A stretch of 64,000 bases of DNA from Oceanococcus sp964629015 (GTDB taxonomy: Bacteria; Pseudomonadota; Gammaproteobacteria; Nevskiales; Oceanococcaceae): the NCBI GenBank assembly GCA_964629015.1, contig CAZVMN010000011.1:77664-141663 (forward strand). Reading direction: 5' to 3'. The translations under genes and the position numbers were made by a program. A model generated the notes under the pieces. That model did not search any database and was not told the origin of the DNA. It saw only the letters and a list, made by a program, of their open reading frames with translations. Positions 15,996-25,104 of the stretch are shown one piece after another (the stretch's first letter is position 1; every line of letters begins with the position of its first letter).

Positions 15996-17066
15996 ATGAA
16001 AAATCTCACCTTGATCTCCACGTTGGGGGTGGTGATCGGTGTTTGGGGGGCTGTTGCGCATGCCAGTGACAACCTCTCGGCCGGTGTATGGATGAACTAC
16101 GAATATCAGTTCGACAATCCATCCTCCGTGCATGAGGAAACGCGTGGCGATATCGAAAACGAAGCCCTGATTCTCTATGCCGATGGGCAGGCGGACGATG
16201 GCGATGGGCGCTGGCTGTACTCGGCTGAACTGCGTATCGGTCCGGGCTCGTTTACCGATCCGGCAAACAACTCCACCGGCGACTACTTTTCCCTGCACAA
16301 AGCCTGGGTCGGCTGGCGCTTCGGTGAAAACGGGGTTTTGAGAGTGGGCAAATCGCAAGTGCCATTTGCCTGGAAAACCGTGAATTTCTGGCCCGGCGAT
16401 ATTCTTCAGGCCGGCTACGGCGATCAGATGGACGTGGGGGTGAAATTCACCAATCAGGCCGGTGCATGGACGTACGACATGGCCTATTACCACGCGGATG
16501 ACTGGGGCACGACCAGTACAGATACCGTGGATGACAACGGTCACTGGGGCAGTTCGACAACCTACCGCAAGGTGCAGACCGCGGTGGGCAACGTGGAGTA
16601 CGAATTCACGCCGGGGCAGCGCATCGCGCTGTCAGCTCAGGCGGGTCGACTCCAGGATCTGACCGCAGGTGAGGGCGACGTTGACGGCAGCCACAATGCA
16701 TTGGCGCTGTGGTACCACGGCGAGTTTGGCAACTTCTACTCCAAACTTGAATACGTGATGATGGAACGTGAGTTGCCAGACAATCATCTGGCCGGAGCAA
16801 CTATCGAAAACAGTCGTATCGCCGCGGAATTTGGTTATCGCATGGGGCCATGGTTCTTCTACTTTGATACCAGCATGGCCGATCCCGATACGACCGGCTC
16901 GACCGCGGACACCGTGATGGCTCACGCGCCTGGGTTCAGCTACGACTATGGTCCGGGCTGGATTTACGTTGAGTACCTGACCCAGGACGGTTTTGTTGAC
17001 CGCAACGGTCAAGTTGGCGAGGGCGATTTCGACGCGTTGTATCTCTCGCTCGATTTTTATCTGTAA
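15996..17066 (+). CDS. Outer-membrane porin-like protein
   Basis: A 356-residue protein with a Sec signal peptide (cleavage after AVAHA, near residue 23). The mature part consists of amphipathic beta strands ending in the aromatic C-terminal strand DALYLSLDFYL, the recognition signal for outer-membrane barrel insertion. WVGWRFGENGVLRVGKSQVPFAWKT resembles porins of the phosphate-selective OprP-like type, though no specificity can be assigned. GGGAG lies five bases before the ATG. The BCCT transporter starts 12 bases downstream, so the pair probably works in series, with the barrel passing the solute to the inner-membrane carrier. Confidence 0.85.
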   Translation: MKNLTLISTLGVVIGVWGAVAHASDNLSAGVWMNYEYQFDNPSSVHEETRGDIENEALILYADGQADDGDGRWLYSAELRIGPGSFTDPANNSTGDYFSLHKAWVGWRFGENGVLRVGKSQVPFAWKTVNFWPGDILQAGYGDQMDVGVKFTNQAGAWTYDMAYYHADDWGTTSTDTVDDNGHWGSSTTYRKVQTAVGNVEYEFTPGQRIALSAQAGRLQDLTAGEGDVDGSHNALALWYHGEFGNFYSKLEYVMMERELPDNHLAGATIENSRIAAEFGYRMGPWFFYFDTSMADPDTTGSTADTVMAHAPGFSYDYGPGWIYVEYLTQDGFVDRNGQVGEGDFDALYLSLDFYL

Positions 17067-17078
17067 CCCGGGGGCAGC

Positions 17079-18665
17079 ATGACTGATCAAGCGAATACGA
17101 CATTCGAGACCGATTTCGAAGCCGGGCAGGACAACGTCCAGGTTTTGGGCTTGGACCTGCACAATCCGGTGTTTTTCATGAGTTCCTTGCTGGTGCTGGT
17201 GTTCGTCATCGGCACCATCATGTTCCCAGCACCTGCGTTGGAGATGCTCAGCGGCGCGAAAAACTTCGCCATCAACAACTTTGATTGGTTGTTCATGATG
17301 GGGGGCAATGTGTTCGTGCTGTTTTGCTTGGCGATGATTGTTTTGCCGATGGGCAAAATCCGCCTGGGTGGCGACGACGCGGTGCCCGAATTCTCACGCC
17401 CATCCTGGTTCGCGATGCTTTTCGCGGCGGGTATGGGGATTGGCTTGATGTTCTGGAGTGTGGCCGAACCGGTGGCTTATTTCACCGGTTGGTATGGCAC
17501 GCCTTTGAACGTTGAGGCCAACAGCCCAGAAGCCATGAGGTTGGCGATGGGCGCGACCATGTACCACTGGGGTTTTCACCCCTGGGCGATCTACGGTGTG
17601 GTGGCCTTGGCGCTGGCGTATTTTGCATTCAACCACGATATGCCGCTGACCATCCGCTCGGCGTTTTACCCGCTGCTGGGTGAGCGTTGCTGGGGTTGGG
17701 CTGGGCACATCATCGACACCTTGGCGGTGTTGGCGACTATCTTTGGTCTTGCAACGTCGCTCGGCTTGGGCGCTCAGCAAGCAGCCAGCGGCTTGAGCTT
17801 CTTGTTTGATATGTCGCCTGGGTTGAACACTCAGATCGGGATTATTGTCGGTGTTACGGCGGTGGCGTTGGTATCCGTGCTGCGCGGCATCGACGGTGGG
17901 GTCAAGCTGCTCAGCAACATCAATATGGGGCTGGCTTTGCTGCTGCTGGTCTTTGTGATCGTTGCTGGTGCCGGTTTGGGGATTTTTGCCCAAGTGTTCT
18001 CAACCACGGGTGATTACTTGAGCAACCTGCTGCCGCTCAGTGCGTGGTCCGGTCGGGAAGATGAGACCTTTCTGCACGGTTGGACCGTGTTCTACTGGGC
18101 ATGGTGGGTCTCATGGTCACCGTTTGTGGGCATGTTCATCGCGCGTATTTCCAAGGGCCGTACGATTCGGGAATTCATGATCGCGGTCCTGCTGGTGCCG
18201 ACAGCCGTCACCATTATCTGGATGTCGGCCTTTGGCGGTGCCGCGTTGGAGCAGGTGCAGGGCGGTGTCGGCGCGCTGGCAGGCGGCATCAGTGAGGTTT
18301 CGCTGTCGTTGTTCCAGATGCTGGAGAATCTGCCATGGGCCGGGATCACCTCTTTGATGGCGATCCTGCTGGTGCTGGTGTTTTTCGTCACGTCCTCAGA
18401 CTCCGGCTCGCTGGTCATTGACAGCATCACCGCTGGTGGCAAGGTTGATTCACCGGTCGCGCAGCGCGTGTTCTGGGCAGTGATGGAAGGTATGATCGCT
18501 GGCGCCTTGCTTTATGGTGGTGGTAAGAAAGCGCTGGATGCGTTGCAAGCCGGGGCGATTTCGACTGGGCTCCCGTTCACAGTATTGCTACTGGTGATGT
18601 GTGTGAGCTTGTACCGCGGCTTGCGTCTGGATATGCGACAGCGGCTGGCCAACAGCGCATCGTAA
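17079..18665 (+). CDS. BCCT-family (betaine/carnitine/choline) transporter
   Basis: A 528-residue inner-membrane carrier with 12 helices. The family signatures are present: GMGIGLMFWSVAEPVAYF in TM3, HWGFHPWAIYGVVALALAYF, and the TM8 aromatic box FYWAWWVSWSPFVGMFIARIS followed by KGRTIREF. The carrier couples uptake of a trimethylammonium or related solute to Na+ or H+. The C-terminal tail is short (RLDMRQRLANSAS), so a BetP/BetT-like osmosensory domain is missing. Catabolic or housekeeping uptake is then more likely than osmotic gating, though this is inference. It is co-transcribed with the upstream porin. Confidence 0.94.
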   Translation: MTDQANTTFETDFEAGQDNVQVLGLDLHNPVFFMSSLLVLVFVIGTIMFPAPALEMLSGAKNFAINNFDWLFMMGGNVFVLFCLAMIVLPMGKIRLGGDDAVPEFSRPSWFAMLFAAGMGIGLMFWSVAEPVAYFTGWYGTPLNVEANSPEAMRLAMGATMYHWGFHPWAIYGVVALALAYFAFNHDMPLTIRSAFYPLLGERCWGWAGHIIDTLAVLATIFGLATSLGLGAQQAASGLSFLFDMSPGLNTQIGIIVGVTAVALVSVLRGIDGGVKLLSNINMGLALLLLVFVIVAGAGLGIFAQVFSTTGDYLSNLLPLSAWSGREDETFLHGWTVFYWAWWVSWSPFVGMFIARISKGRTIREFMIAVLLVPTAVTIIWMSAFGGAALEQVQGGVGALAGGISEVSLSLFQMLENLPWAGITSLMAILLVLVFFVTSSDSGSLVIDSITAGGKVDSPVAQRVFWAVMEGMIAGALLYGGGKKALDALQAGAISTGLPFTVLLLVMCVSLYRGLRLDMRQRLANSAS

Positions 18666-18696
18666 ACTGACGTCAGATTGATATAGGGATAAGTCC

Positions 18697-19530
18697 ATGA
18701 GAACCGCCGCACTGCTGCTCGGAATGAGCGTTTTCCTGCCCGTCTGTGCTGTCAGTGCGGCGGACAATGCCGAATTGCGCGCCGCGATCAATGGTGAGCA
18801 CCGCACCGCGTCCTACCGTGCGCGTGATGATGCGCGTCATCCGTACCAGACGCTGGAGTTTTTCGGCATCACGCCGGATATGACGGTGGTGGAATTGTGG
18901 CCAGGTGGGGGGTGGTACACCGAGATCCTCGCGCCGTATTTGAGCAATAACGGTTTGCTGTATGCCGCGCATTTTGATCCGCAGACGGAGGTTGACTATT
19001 TCCGACGGTCCTACGCGCGCTTCGCTGACAAATTGGCGGCCGACCCGTCTATCTATTCGGAAGTTCAGGTCACCGTGTTCGACCCGCCGCACAAGCTGGA
19101 TATCGCACCGCCAGGCAGTGCGGATGCGGTACTGACCTTCCGCAATGTGCACAACTGGTACATGCGCGGTGGCGGAGAAGACAAGTTGACCGCAGCGTTC
19201 CGCGCCATGTACACGGCACTCAAGCCCGGCGGCATCCTGGGCGTTGTCGATCATCGTTTGCCCGAAGAACGCCCATTCTCGGATCAGGACGCCAGCGGTT
19301 ATATGCGCACGGATTTGGTGATCGATGTGGCGCGTGATGTCGGCTTTGTATTGGTGGATGGCTCGGAGATCAATGCCAACCCTGCCGATACTGCGGATCA
19401 TCCAAAAGGCGTGTGGACTCTGCCGCCCTCGCTGCGCCTGGGTGAAGAAAAGGCGGATTACTACCTGACCATCGGTGAGAGCGACCGCATGACCCTGAAG
19501 TTCGTCAAACCCCCTGAGGTATTGCCGTAG
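18697..19530 (+). CDS. Exported class I SAM methyltransferase-like protein (COG4798-like)
   Basis: A 277-residue protein with a clear signal peptide (MRTAALLLGMSVFLPVCAVSA) followed by a Rossmann-type domain. The SAM-binding glycine motif is VVELWPGGGWYTEIL, with a later ALKPGGILGVVDHR. Motif order fits class I methyltransferases of the COG4798 group. SAM is not thought to be available in the periplasm, so either the signal is not cleaved, the enzyme uses another cofactor, or it has a non-catalytic role. It follows the BCCT gene by 31 bases on the same strand. Its 3' end overlaps the leftward AIG2 gene by 26 bases. Confidence 0.82.
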   Translation: MRTAALLLGMSVFLPVCAVSAADNAELRAAINGEHRTASYRARDDARHPYQTLEFFGITPDMTVVELWPGGGWYTEILAPYLSNNGLLYAAHFDPQTEVDYFRRSYARFADKLAADPSIYSEVQVTVFDPPHKLDIAPPGSADAVLTFRNVHNWYMRGGGEDKLTAAFRAMYTALKPGGILGVVDHRLPEERPFSDQDASGYMRTDLVIDVARDVGFVLVDGSEINANPADTADHPKGVWTLPPSLRLGEEKADYYLTIGESDRMTLKFVKPPEVLP

Positions 19531-20023
19531 CGCGATAAATCGCCATCTCCCGGTCGTGGCGCTGCGCGTCCGGGTCTTCGCTGTGGGGAACCTGACTGAT
19601 CTGCTCGATGTAGCTGTCCGGCAGCGCGTTTTCGCGTGCGCCGAAGATCACATGGTGTTTGTACCAGCGCCACGGTAGGACATCGTGATGGCGCTCCCGG
19701 GCTAGATAAATTTCTCCGCAGACCAGATCATCATCGCTGTGCAGCCAGACGCTGGCGCGTCGGTAGCCAGGGCCTTCGAAACCATCCAGCACGTGAATTT
19801 CTTCAGCCGGGATGTCCCACAGAACACCGATGACGAGATCCTCGGCTTGTCCGGTCGGGCTGGCATCACATTTGCCGGAGCCGTCGTGTTCGCAGCGTTG
19901 CTCGAAAGTCAGGCGATGGCCGGGCAGGTGGGCCAGGCCCAGATTGCGGATGTCACGGATGCGCGCACCCAGGCGTGCAGCCGCCATGTTGGAGCCGTAG
20001 GCAAAGTAGATAAGTCGTGACAC
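19505..20023 (-). CDS. AIG2-type gamma-glutamylcyclotransferase
   Basis: A 172-residue AIG2-like protein. The N-terminus LIYFAYGSNM is the defining substrate-loop motif. VLDGFEGPGYRRASVW carries the likely catalytic Glu, and the fold ends with WYKHHVIFGARENALPDSY. Such enzymes turn gamma-glutamyl-amine or gamma-glutamyl peptides into 5-oxoproline plus the free amine. GTG 20023 gives the normal short N-terminus. An ATG at 20050 would place the start inside the desaturase terminator hairpin. It is relevant to the amidoligase operon 5 kb to the left, because fungal amidoligases neighbour AIG2 proteins. Confidence 0.82.
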   Translation of the reverse strand: MSRLIYFAYGSNMAAARLGARIRDIRNLGLAHLPGHRLTFEQRCEHDGSGKCDASPTGQAEDLVIGVLWDIPAEEIHVLDGFEGPGYRRASVWLHSDDDLVCGEIYLARERHHDVLPWRWYKHHVIFGARENALPDSYIEQISQVPHSEDPDAQRHDREMAIYRATAIPQGV

Positions 20024-20031
20024 GGAGATAC

Positions 20032-20068
20032 AAAAAAGCGGATGTGACATCAATGTGCCACATCCGCT
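20032..20068 (-). terminator. Rho-independent terminator of the desaturase operon
   Basis: On the minus strand a 10-bp perfect stem (AGCGGATGTG with CACATCCGCT, plus-strand arms 20059-20068 and 20037-20046) is followed by six T. An inner ACAT/ATGT pairing extends the stem past a two-base bulge. It lies 39 bases after the desaturase stop and is a textbook intrinsic terminator. The AIG2 start is immediately downstream. Confidence 0.9.
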
Positions 20069-20106
20069 GTTGTGCGTGGTCAGGCTTTACACCTTAAGCG
20101 CTGAGA

Positions 20107-21228
20107 TTATGCGGCCAGTGGCAGTTCCACCTTGTCGTCACGCGCATCGCCGTTCGGCGTGTTGCGGTTGGGTTTTCCGCGTCCCGGCAGTGACAGGCGC
20201 GCAATGCGCTTCCAGGTTGAGGCGGTCTGGCGCCAGAACGAACCGGTGTTGTAGGGCAGGCCGAATTCTTCGCAGATCGCACGCACCTTGGGCGAGATCT
20301 CCGCGTAGCGATGGGCCGGCAGGTCCGGGAACAAATGATGTTCGATCTGGAAGCTCAGGTTGCCGCTCATGATGTGCATCAGTCGGCCACCACTGAAGTT
20401 GGCTGAGCCCAGCAACTGGCGGACGTACCACTGGCCACGGGTTTCGTTGTCGATAACCGATTCGGGAAACTGCTCGACCTCTTCTGGGAAGTGACCGTTG
20501 AAAATCACGGCGCAGGCCCACACGTTGCGTGTCAGGTTGGCGACGGCGTTGCCGACGAACACCAGCGGCGCCATTGGACCCGCCAAAAGCGGGAACAACA
20601 GGTAGTCCTTGGCCAACTGTTTGCGCATCTTCTTCCACACCGGCTTGAACTCTTCGCGCAGCTGCTTTCCACTCTTGGTCTTGTAGACCAGCACCTCTTC
20701 CAGCTTGAGGTTTTGTACCGCGACGAAATGTTGGAAGAAGCTGTGCAGCAGCACGGTCAGCGGCAGGTTGGCCAGAAAACGCGGCTCCCACGGCTGATCG
20801 TCCGACATGCGCAACAGGCCGTAGCCGATGTCATGGTCACGGTTGATCACGTTTGTGTAGGTGTGATGTTCGTGGTTGTGGGTGGCTTTCCAGTTTTTCG
20901 CCGTGTCAGCGGTATCCCAGTCGAACTCACGCGAGTTGAGTGCGGGATCGTTCATGAAATCGTACTGGCCGTGCATCACGTTGTGGCCAATTTCCATGTT
21001 GTCGAGAATTTTCGACGCAGACAGCGCGGCCACCGCCAGCGGCCAGGTCGGCGGCAACATCATCATGATGCGCCCACCGATCTCCAGCTGACGTTGACGC
21101 TTCACCAGGGTACGGATGTAGTTCTCATCGCGTTCACCCAGGTCGGCCAGCACCTCGCTGCGGATGGCATCGAAACGGCGGCCGATGTCTTCAAACTGCT
21201 CGTCGCTTAGGTTTCTGAATACGCTCAT
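20107..21228 (-). CDS. Membrane fatty-acid desaturase (acyl-CoA/acyl-lipid type)
   Basis: A 373-residue integral membrane di-iron desaturase. The three histidine boxes are HNVMH, HNHEHH and QIEHH (the last in SFQIEHHLFPDLPAHRY). The Gln-x-x-His-His third box is typical of front-end or linoleoyl-type desaturases and of the DesA3 group. ATG 21228 has AAGGAG seven bases upstream. A longer frame exists but is not protein-like. The gene lies 23 bases after the ferredoxin reductase, an arrangement known from the DesA3/Rv3230c and DesB/DesC pairs, so electrons are probably supplied by that protein. Double-bond position cannot be read. Confidence 0.92.
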   Translation of the reverse strand: MSVFRNLSDEQFEDIGRRFDAIRSEVLADLGERDENYIRTLVKRQRQLEIGGRIMMMLPPTWPLAVAALSASKILDNMEIGHNVMHGQYDFMNDPALNSREFDWDTADTAKNWKATHNHEHHTYTNVINRDHDIGYGLLRMSDDQPWEPRFLANLPLTVLLHSFFQHFVAVQNLKLEEVLVYKTKSGKQLREEFKPVWKKMRKQLAKDYLLFPLLAGPMAPLVFVGNAVANLTRNVWACAVIFNGHFPEEVEQFPESVIDNETRGQWYVRQLLGSANFSGGRLMHIMSGNLSFQIEHHLFPDLPAHRYAEISPKVRAICEEFGLPYNTGSFWRQTASTWKRIARLSLPGRGKPNRNTPNGDARDDKVELPLAA

Positions 21229-21251
21229 CGTAAGCTCCTTAAGGGTTTTGA

Positions 21252-22382
21252 TCAGATGTCCAGCGTGACGCTGCCTTCGGGCACGCTCACGCAGATCTGG
21301 ATGTCTTGTTCGCCGTCTTCGCCCAGCTGGCCGGTGCGCAAATCGCGTACCCGGCCGCTGGTTTTGCGGCATGTGCAGGCGTAGCACACGCCCATGCGGC
21401 AGCCGTGTTCCGGACGAAGACCGGCTGCCTCTGCCTGTTCCAGCAGGTTCTGGCCAGAGTTGGCAGCCAAACGTTCGCTGCGGGCAAAGCGCACATCGCC
21501 TTCTGCGTTCTCACTCGGCAGCGGTGCGCTGGCCAGGGTGAAACGTTCCACGTGCAACTTTTCGCTGAGCTGCTGGCCGGCGTAAACCGTTTCGACCGCT
21601 TGCATCAGCCCCGGGGGGCCGCACAGGAAAGTCTCTGCCTCGGCGAAGTCGGGAATCGCCCGTGTCAGCTGTTCTTCACTGAACAGGCCTTGCAACTCAC
21701 CGTTGTCATCGTGGGCGTAGCAACGCAGCACCGTCAGGTTGGGGTGCGCGTGTGACAGCGCGTCGAGCTCATCCGAGTAAAGCTGGTCTTGCTGACGGTT
21801 GTTGTAGTGCAGGAAGGTGATCGGGCCGGCATGCTCTTCATCGCACAGGGTGCGCAACATCGACATGACGGGTGTAATGCCGCTGCCGCCGCTGATCAGC
21901 ACGATGCGCTGCGGGCGCGTCTCGGGCAGGGCGAATTCGCCTTCAGCCTGAGACAAAGTCACGACGTGACCCACGTCGAGTTGGTCACGCATGTAGCGGG
22001 TGACGAAAGCCTCGGCCGGTAGCTTGGCCGTGAGCTCGATCAGGCCATTTTGCGTGTGCGCTGATTGAACCGGAGAAAAGCAACGCGTGCGGCGGCTGCC
22101 GTCAACGCTGACGGTGAAGCGCACGTACTGCCCAGGCTTGAAGCCCTGCCAGTTGCTGTTCGGGCGCAGCTGCAGGGTGACCGTGTCAGGGGTTTGTGAA
22201 CATTTCGCAACCACGGTGGCGCGAACTTCGTTCAGCGACCATGCCGGATTGATGTACTCGAGGTAGCGATCAACCCCATGCGGAAACGCCAGAGTCTCGG
22301 CAATCCTCGACTTCAAGGCATTTTTCACGCCTTGGCGCAGACTGCGCGACAAACTGTTGTGTGTGTTTGTGGTGCCACTCAT
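21252..22382 (-). CDS. Ferredoxin reductase, electron donor to the desaturase
   Basis: A 376-residue flavo-iron-sulphur protein. FAD is bound through RTRCFSPVQS, NAD(P)H through ISGGSGITPVMSML and CGPPGLM. The C-terminal plant-type [2Fe-2S] domain has ligands in GCRMGVCYACTC and a final Cys in QICVSVPEG. It takes electrons from NAD(P)H and feeds the adjacent desaturase. ATG 22382 lies just below a promoter with TTGACA. The two genes form an operon that ends at a strong terminator. Confidence 0.93.
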   Translation of the reverse strand: MSGTTNTHNSLSRSLRQGVKNALKSRIAETLAFPHGVDRYLEYINPAWSLNEVRATVVAKCSQTPDTVTLQLRPNSNWQGFKPGQYVRFTVSVDGSRRTRCFSPVQSAHTQNGLIELTAKLPAEAFVTRYMRDQLDVGHVVTLSQAEGEFALPETRPQRIVLISGGSGITPVMSMLRTLCDEEHAGPITFLHYNNRQQDQLYSDELDALSHAHPNLTVLRCYAHDDNGELQGLFSEEQLTRAIPDFAEAETFLCGPPGLMQAVETVYAGQQLSEKLHVERFTLASAPLPSENAEGDVRFARSERLAANSGQNLLEQAEAAGLRPEHGCRMGVCYACTCRKTSGRVRDLRTGQLGEDGEQDIQICVSVPEGSVTLDI

Positions 22383-22397
22383 GAGAATCTATCCATT

Positions 22398-22443
22398 AGT
22401 GAACGAATGTGCACATGATGGGGGTGCAACAATCAATTGTCAA
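22398..22443 (-). promoter_or_regulatory. Desaturase operon promoter and operator-like repeat
   Basis: On the minus strand a perfect TTGACA (22443-22438) and CATCAT (22420-22415) are 17 bases apart, matching sigma70 spacing. Immediately downstream, plus-strand GTGAAC (22399-22404) and GTGCAC (22409-22414) form an imperfect inverted repeat with four bases between. This position overlaps the expected transcript start. The sequence resembles, from memory, the DesT-type operator of Pseudomonas desCB, but no TetR gene lies beside it. Confidence 0.55.
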
Positions 22444-22581
22444 CAAACGTACACAAATAGAATGTAAGGTTCAGATAACACTAAGAATCTTTGTGTTTAC
22501 ATCAAGCATTCCTGCGAGATGTGTGAGCAAACGTTGAGTTTGTTGTGCAGGATTCGGAAGCGGGTGGGGGAATAGCCTAAA

Positions 22582-24831
22582 ATGGCCTTCTGTTTCTCGG
22601 TGACCGTCATGTCCTCCGTTGCTGCATCTGTGCCGTCCAACTTGCCGCGCCAGCGCCTTTACGACTACCCCAAGTACTGGGCCGAGTGTTATGGCAAAGC
22701 ACCGTTTCTGCCCACCAGCCGTGCCGAAATGGACGAATTGGGTTGGGATTCCTGCGATGTGGTGATCGTCACCGGCGATGCCTACGTGGATCACCCATCG
22801 TTTGGTATGGCCATCATCGGGCGGCTGCTGGAGGATCAGGGCTTTCGCGTGGGCATCATTGCTCAACCGGACTGGAACACGCCGCAGGACGTATTGCGCT
22901 TGGGCGAACCCAATCTGTGTTTCGGCGTGGCCGCCGGCAACATGGACTCGATGATCAATCGCTACACCGCCGATCGCAAACCGCGCTCGGATGACGCCTA
23001 CACACCCGGTGGGCAGGCCGGTGCACGACCCGATCGTTGCAGCATCATTTACACCCAGCAGTGCCGTGCCATGGCGCCGCATACGCCGATCATCCTGGGC
23101 GGGATCGAAGCGTCATTGCGACGCATTGCGCACTACGATTACTGGCAGGACAAAGTGCGCCGCTCGATCCTGGCCGATGCTCCCGCCGACATCCTGCTTT
23201 ATGGCAACGCTGAACGGGCGGTGGTCGAGGTGGTGCAGCGGCTGGCCCGTGGTGATGACATCGGCTCAATCACCGATGTGCGCGGTACGGCGTTTTGGCG
23301 CCAGGACACGCCGCCAGATGTGATGGAAATCGACTCCACCCGTATCGACCGGCCAGGACGCATCGACCGCATCGTCAATCCGTACATCAACACCCAGGAG
23401 ATGGATGATTGCGAGCTGGAGCGTCGCAATCAGCAGCAGCTTGATCCAACAGCAGAAAAGCCGCTGCGATTCATGCCGCATCCCCAGCGTGATCGTGATC
23501 GTACGGTGATTCGTCTTCCGGCTTTTGAGAAGGTGCGCAACGACAAAGCCTTGTACGCCCATGCCAATCGTGTGCTGCATCTGGAAACCAACCCGGGCAA
23601 TGCGCGGGCGCTGGTTCAGCGTCATGCGCACCGCGATCTGTGGCTGAATCCGCCGGCCCAGCCGCTGTCCACCGAAGAGATGGACTACGTGTTTGGCCAG
23701 CCTTTCGCGCGAGTCCCGCACCCTATTTATAAGGACCAACGGATTCCGGCGTACGAGATGATCCGTTTTTCGGTCAACATCATGCGCGGCTGTTTTGGTG
23801 GTTGTACCTTCTGTTCGATTACCGAACATGAAGGCCGCATCATCCAGAATCGCTCACAGGAATCGATTCTCAATGAGGTGGCCGAGATTCGCGACAAGGT
23901 GCCAGGCTTTACCGGCGTCATTTCCGATCTCGGCGGGCCAACGGCCAATATGTACCGCATCGCCTGCAAAGATCCCAAGATCGAAGCGGCTTGCCGCCGG
24001 CCCTCGTGTGTCTACCCCGGCATCTGCGAAAACCTCAACACCGATCACTCTGCACTGACCCAGCTTTACCGCGAGACACGCAAGATGCCCGGCGTGAAAA
24101 AGGTGCTGATTGCATCGGGTTTGCGCTATGACTTGGCGGTGAAAGATCCGGAGTACGTCAAAGAACTGGTGACGCATCATGTCGGCGGCTATCTGAAGAT
24201 TGCACCGGAGCACACCGAAAACGCGCCGTTGTCCAAAATGATGAAACCGGGCATCGGCACGTATGATGAATTCAAAGCCCTGTTCGAGAAGTTCACGGCT
24301 GAAGCTGGCAAAGAGCAATACCTGATCCCGTACTTCATCGCCGCGCATCCCGGCACCACCGATGAAGACATGCTCAATCTGGCCTTGTGGTTGAAGAAAT
24401 ACGGTTTTCGCGCCGATCAAGTGCAGGCTTTCTATCCGTCGCCCATGGCCACCGCCACAGCCATGTATCACACGGAAAAGAACCCGCTGCGTAAGGTCAG
24501 TTACAAGAGTGAAGCTGTGAGTACCCCGAAGAGCGCCGAACAGCGAAAACTCCACAAAGCGTTTTTGCGTTATCACGACCCGGCCAACTGGGATCTGCTC
24601 CACGCTACGCTATTGCGGATGGGGCGGGGCGATTTGATCGGCGACAAAGCACACTGCCTGATCCCGGCGAGTAAACCCGATAGCAAAACCTATCAGGCGC
24701 CGCGGCGTAAGAATTCCGTCCAAGCCGAGCGCAAGCGCAGGGGCAAGTCGATGCTGACCCAACACACCGGGCTACCGCCACGCGATGATGGGAGTGGGGC
24801 GAGGAAAAAAGGGCGCAAGAGACGGCGTTGA
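22582..24831 (+). CDS. ygiQ: YgiQ-family radical SAM protein
   Basis: A 749-residue protein close to the usual YgiQ length. The N-terminal region, with WDSCDVVIVTGDAYVDHPSFG and LGGIEASLRRIAHYDYW, is characteristic. The radical SAM cluster CFGGCTFC has Cys at 404, 408 and 411. The C-terminal tail is strongly basic and low complexity. The biochemical reaction of the family is not settled. ATG 22582 is chosen. An in-frame ATG at 22609 lacks a ribosome site, and neither start is strongly marked. It is divergent from the desaturase operon. Confidence 0.92.
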   Translation: MAFCFSVTVMSSVAASVPSNLPRQRLYDYPKYWAECYGKAPFLPTSRAEMDELGWDSCDVVIVTGDAYVDHPSFGMAIIGRLLEDQGFRVGIIAQPDWNTPQDVLRLGEPNLCFGVAAGNMDSMINRYTADRKPRSDDAYTPGGQAGARPDRCSIIYTQQCRAMAPHTPIILGGIEASLRRIAHYDYWQDKVRRSILADAPADILLYGNAERAVVEVVQRLARGDDIGSITDVRGTAFWRQDTPPDVMEIDSTRIDRPGRIDRIVNPYINTQEMDDCELERRNQQQLDPTAEKPLRFMPHPQRDRDRTVIRLPAFEKVRNDKALYAHANRVLHLETNPGNARALVQRHAHRDLWLNPPAQPLSTEEMDYVFGQPFARVPHPIYKDQRIPAYEMIRFSVNIMRGCFGGCTFCSITEHEGRIIQNRSQESILNEVAEIRDKVPGFTGVISDLGGPTANMYRIACKDPKIEAACRRPSCVYPGICENLNTDHSALTQLYRETRKMPGVKKVLIASGLRYDLAVKDPEYVKELVTHHVGGYLKIAPEHTENAPLSKMMKPGIGTYDEFKALFEKFTAEAGKEQYLIPYFIAAHPGTTDEDMLNLALWLKKYGFRADQVQAFYPSPMATATAMYHTEKNPLRKVSYKSEAVSTPKSAEQRKLHKAFLRYHDPANWDLLHATLLRMGRGDLIGDKAHCLIPASKPDSKTYQAPRRKNSVQAERKRRGKSMLTQHTGLPPRDDGSGARKKGRKRRR

Positions 24832-24917
24832 CGGATTCGCACATCACCTGCCGTTTGCGCTGCAGATGTTTTTTGCGGTTTCAAACGATTATTTGCAGGT
24901 TCATCAGCCACCAGCGC

Positions 24918-25104
24918 TTGACACTTGGATGATTAGGCCTCACACTTCCTGCCAGTTATTGCGACAAGCGCCGTTTCAGCTTGGTCCGCCAGCCCACCTT
25001 CGGTGGCGCCTCGTACCTCCTCGATACATTCTTGATTGCATGCTCCCGTCCCGGGGCAGATCGCCCCGTGTCTTTCACCGTTATCCACTCAAGGATTATC
25101 AAAC
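24918..25104 (+). promoter_or_regulatory. Cold-shock gene promoter and long leader
   Basis: TTGACA at 24918-24923 with a weak CACACT -10 (24941-24946) would start transcription near 24953, leaving about 150 bases of untranslated leader. Long leaders that refold at low temperature are usual for csp genes. A CCACC/GGTGG hairpin (24994-25006) lies in the leader. The rest of 24832-24917 shows nothing identifiable. The promoter call is by eye. Confidence 0.45.
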
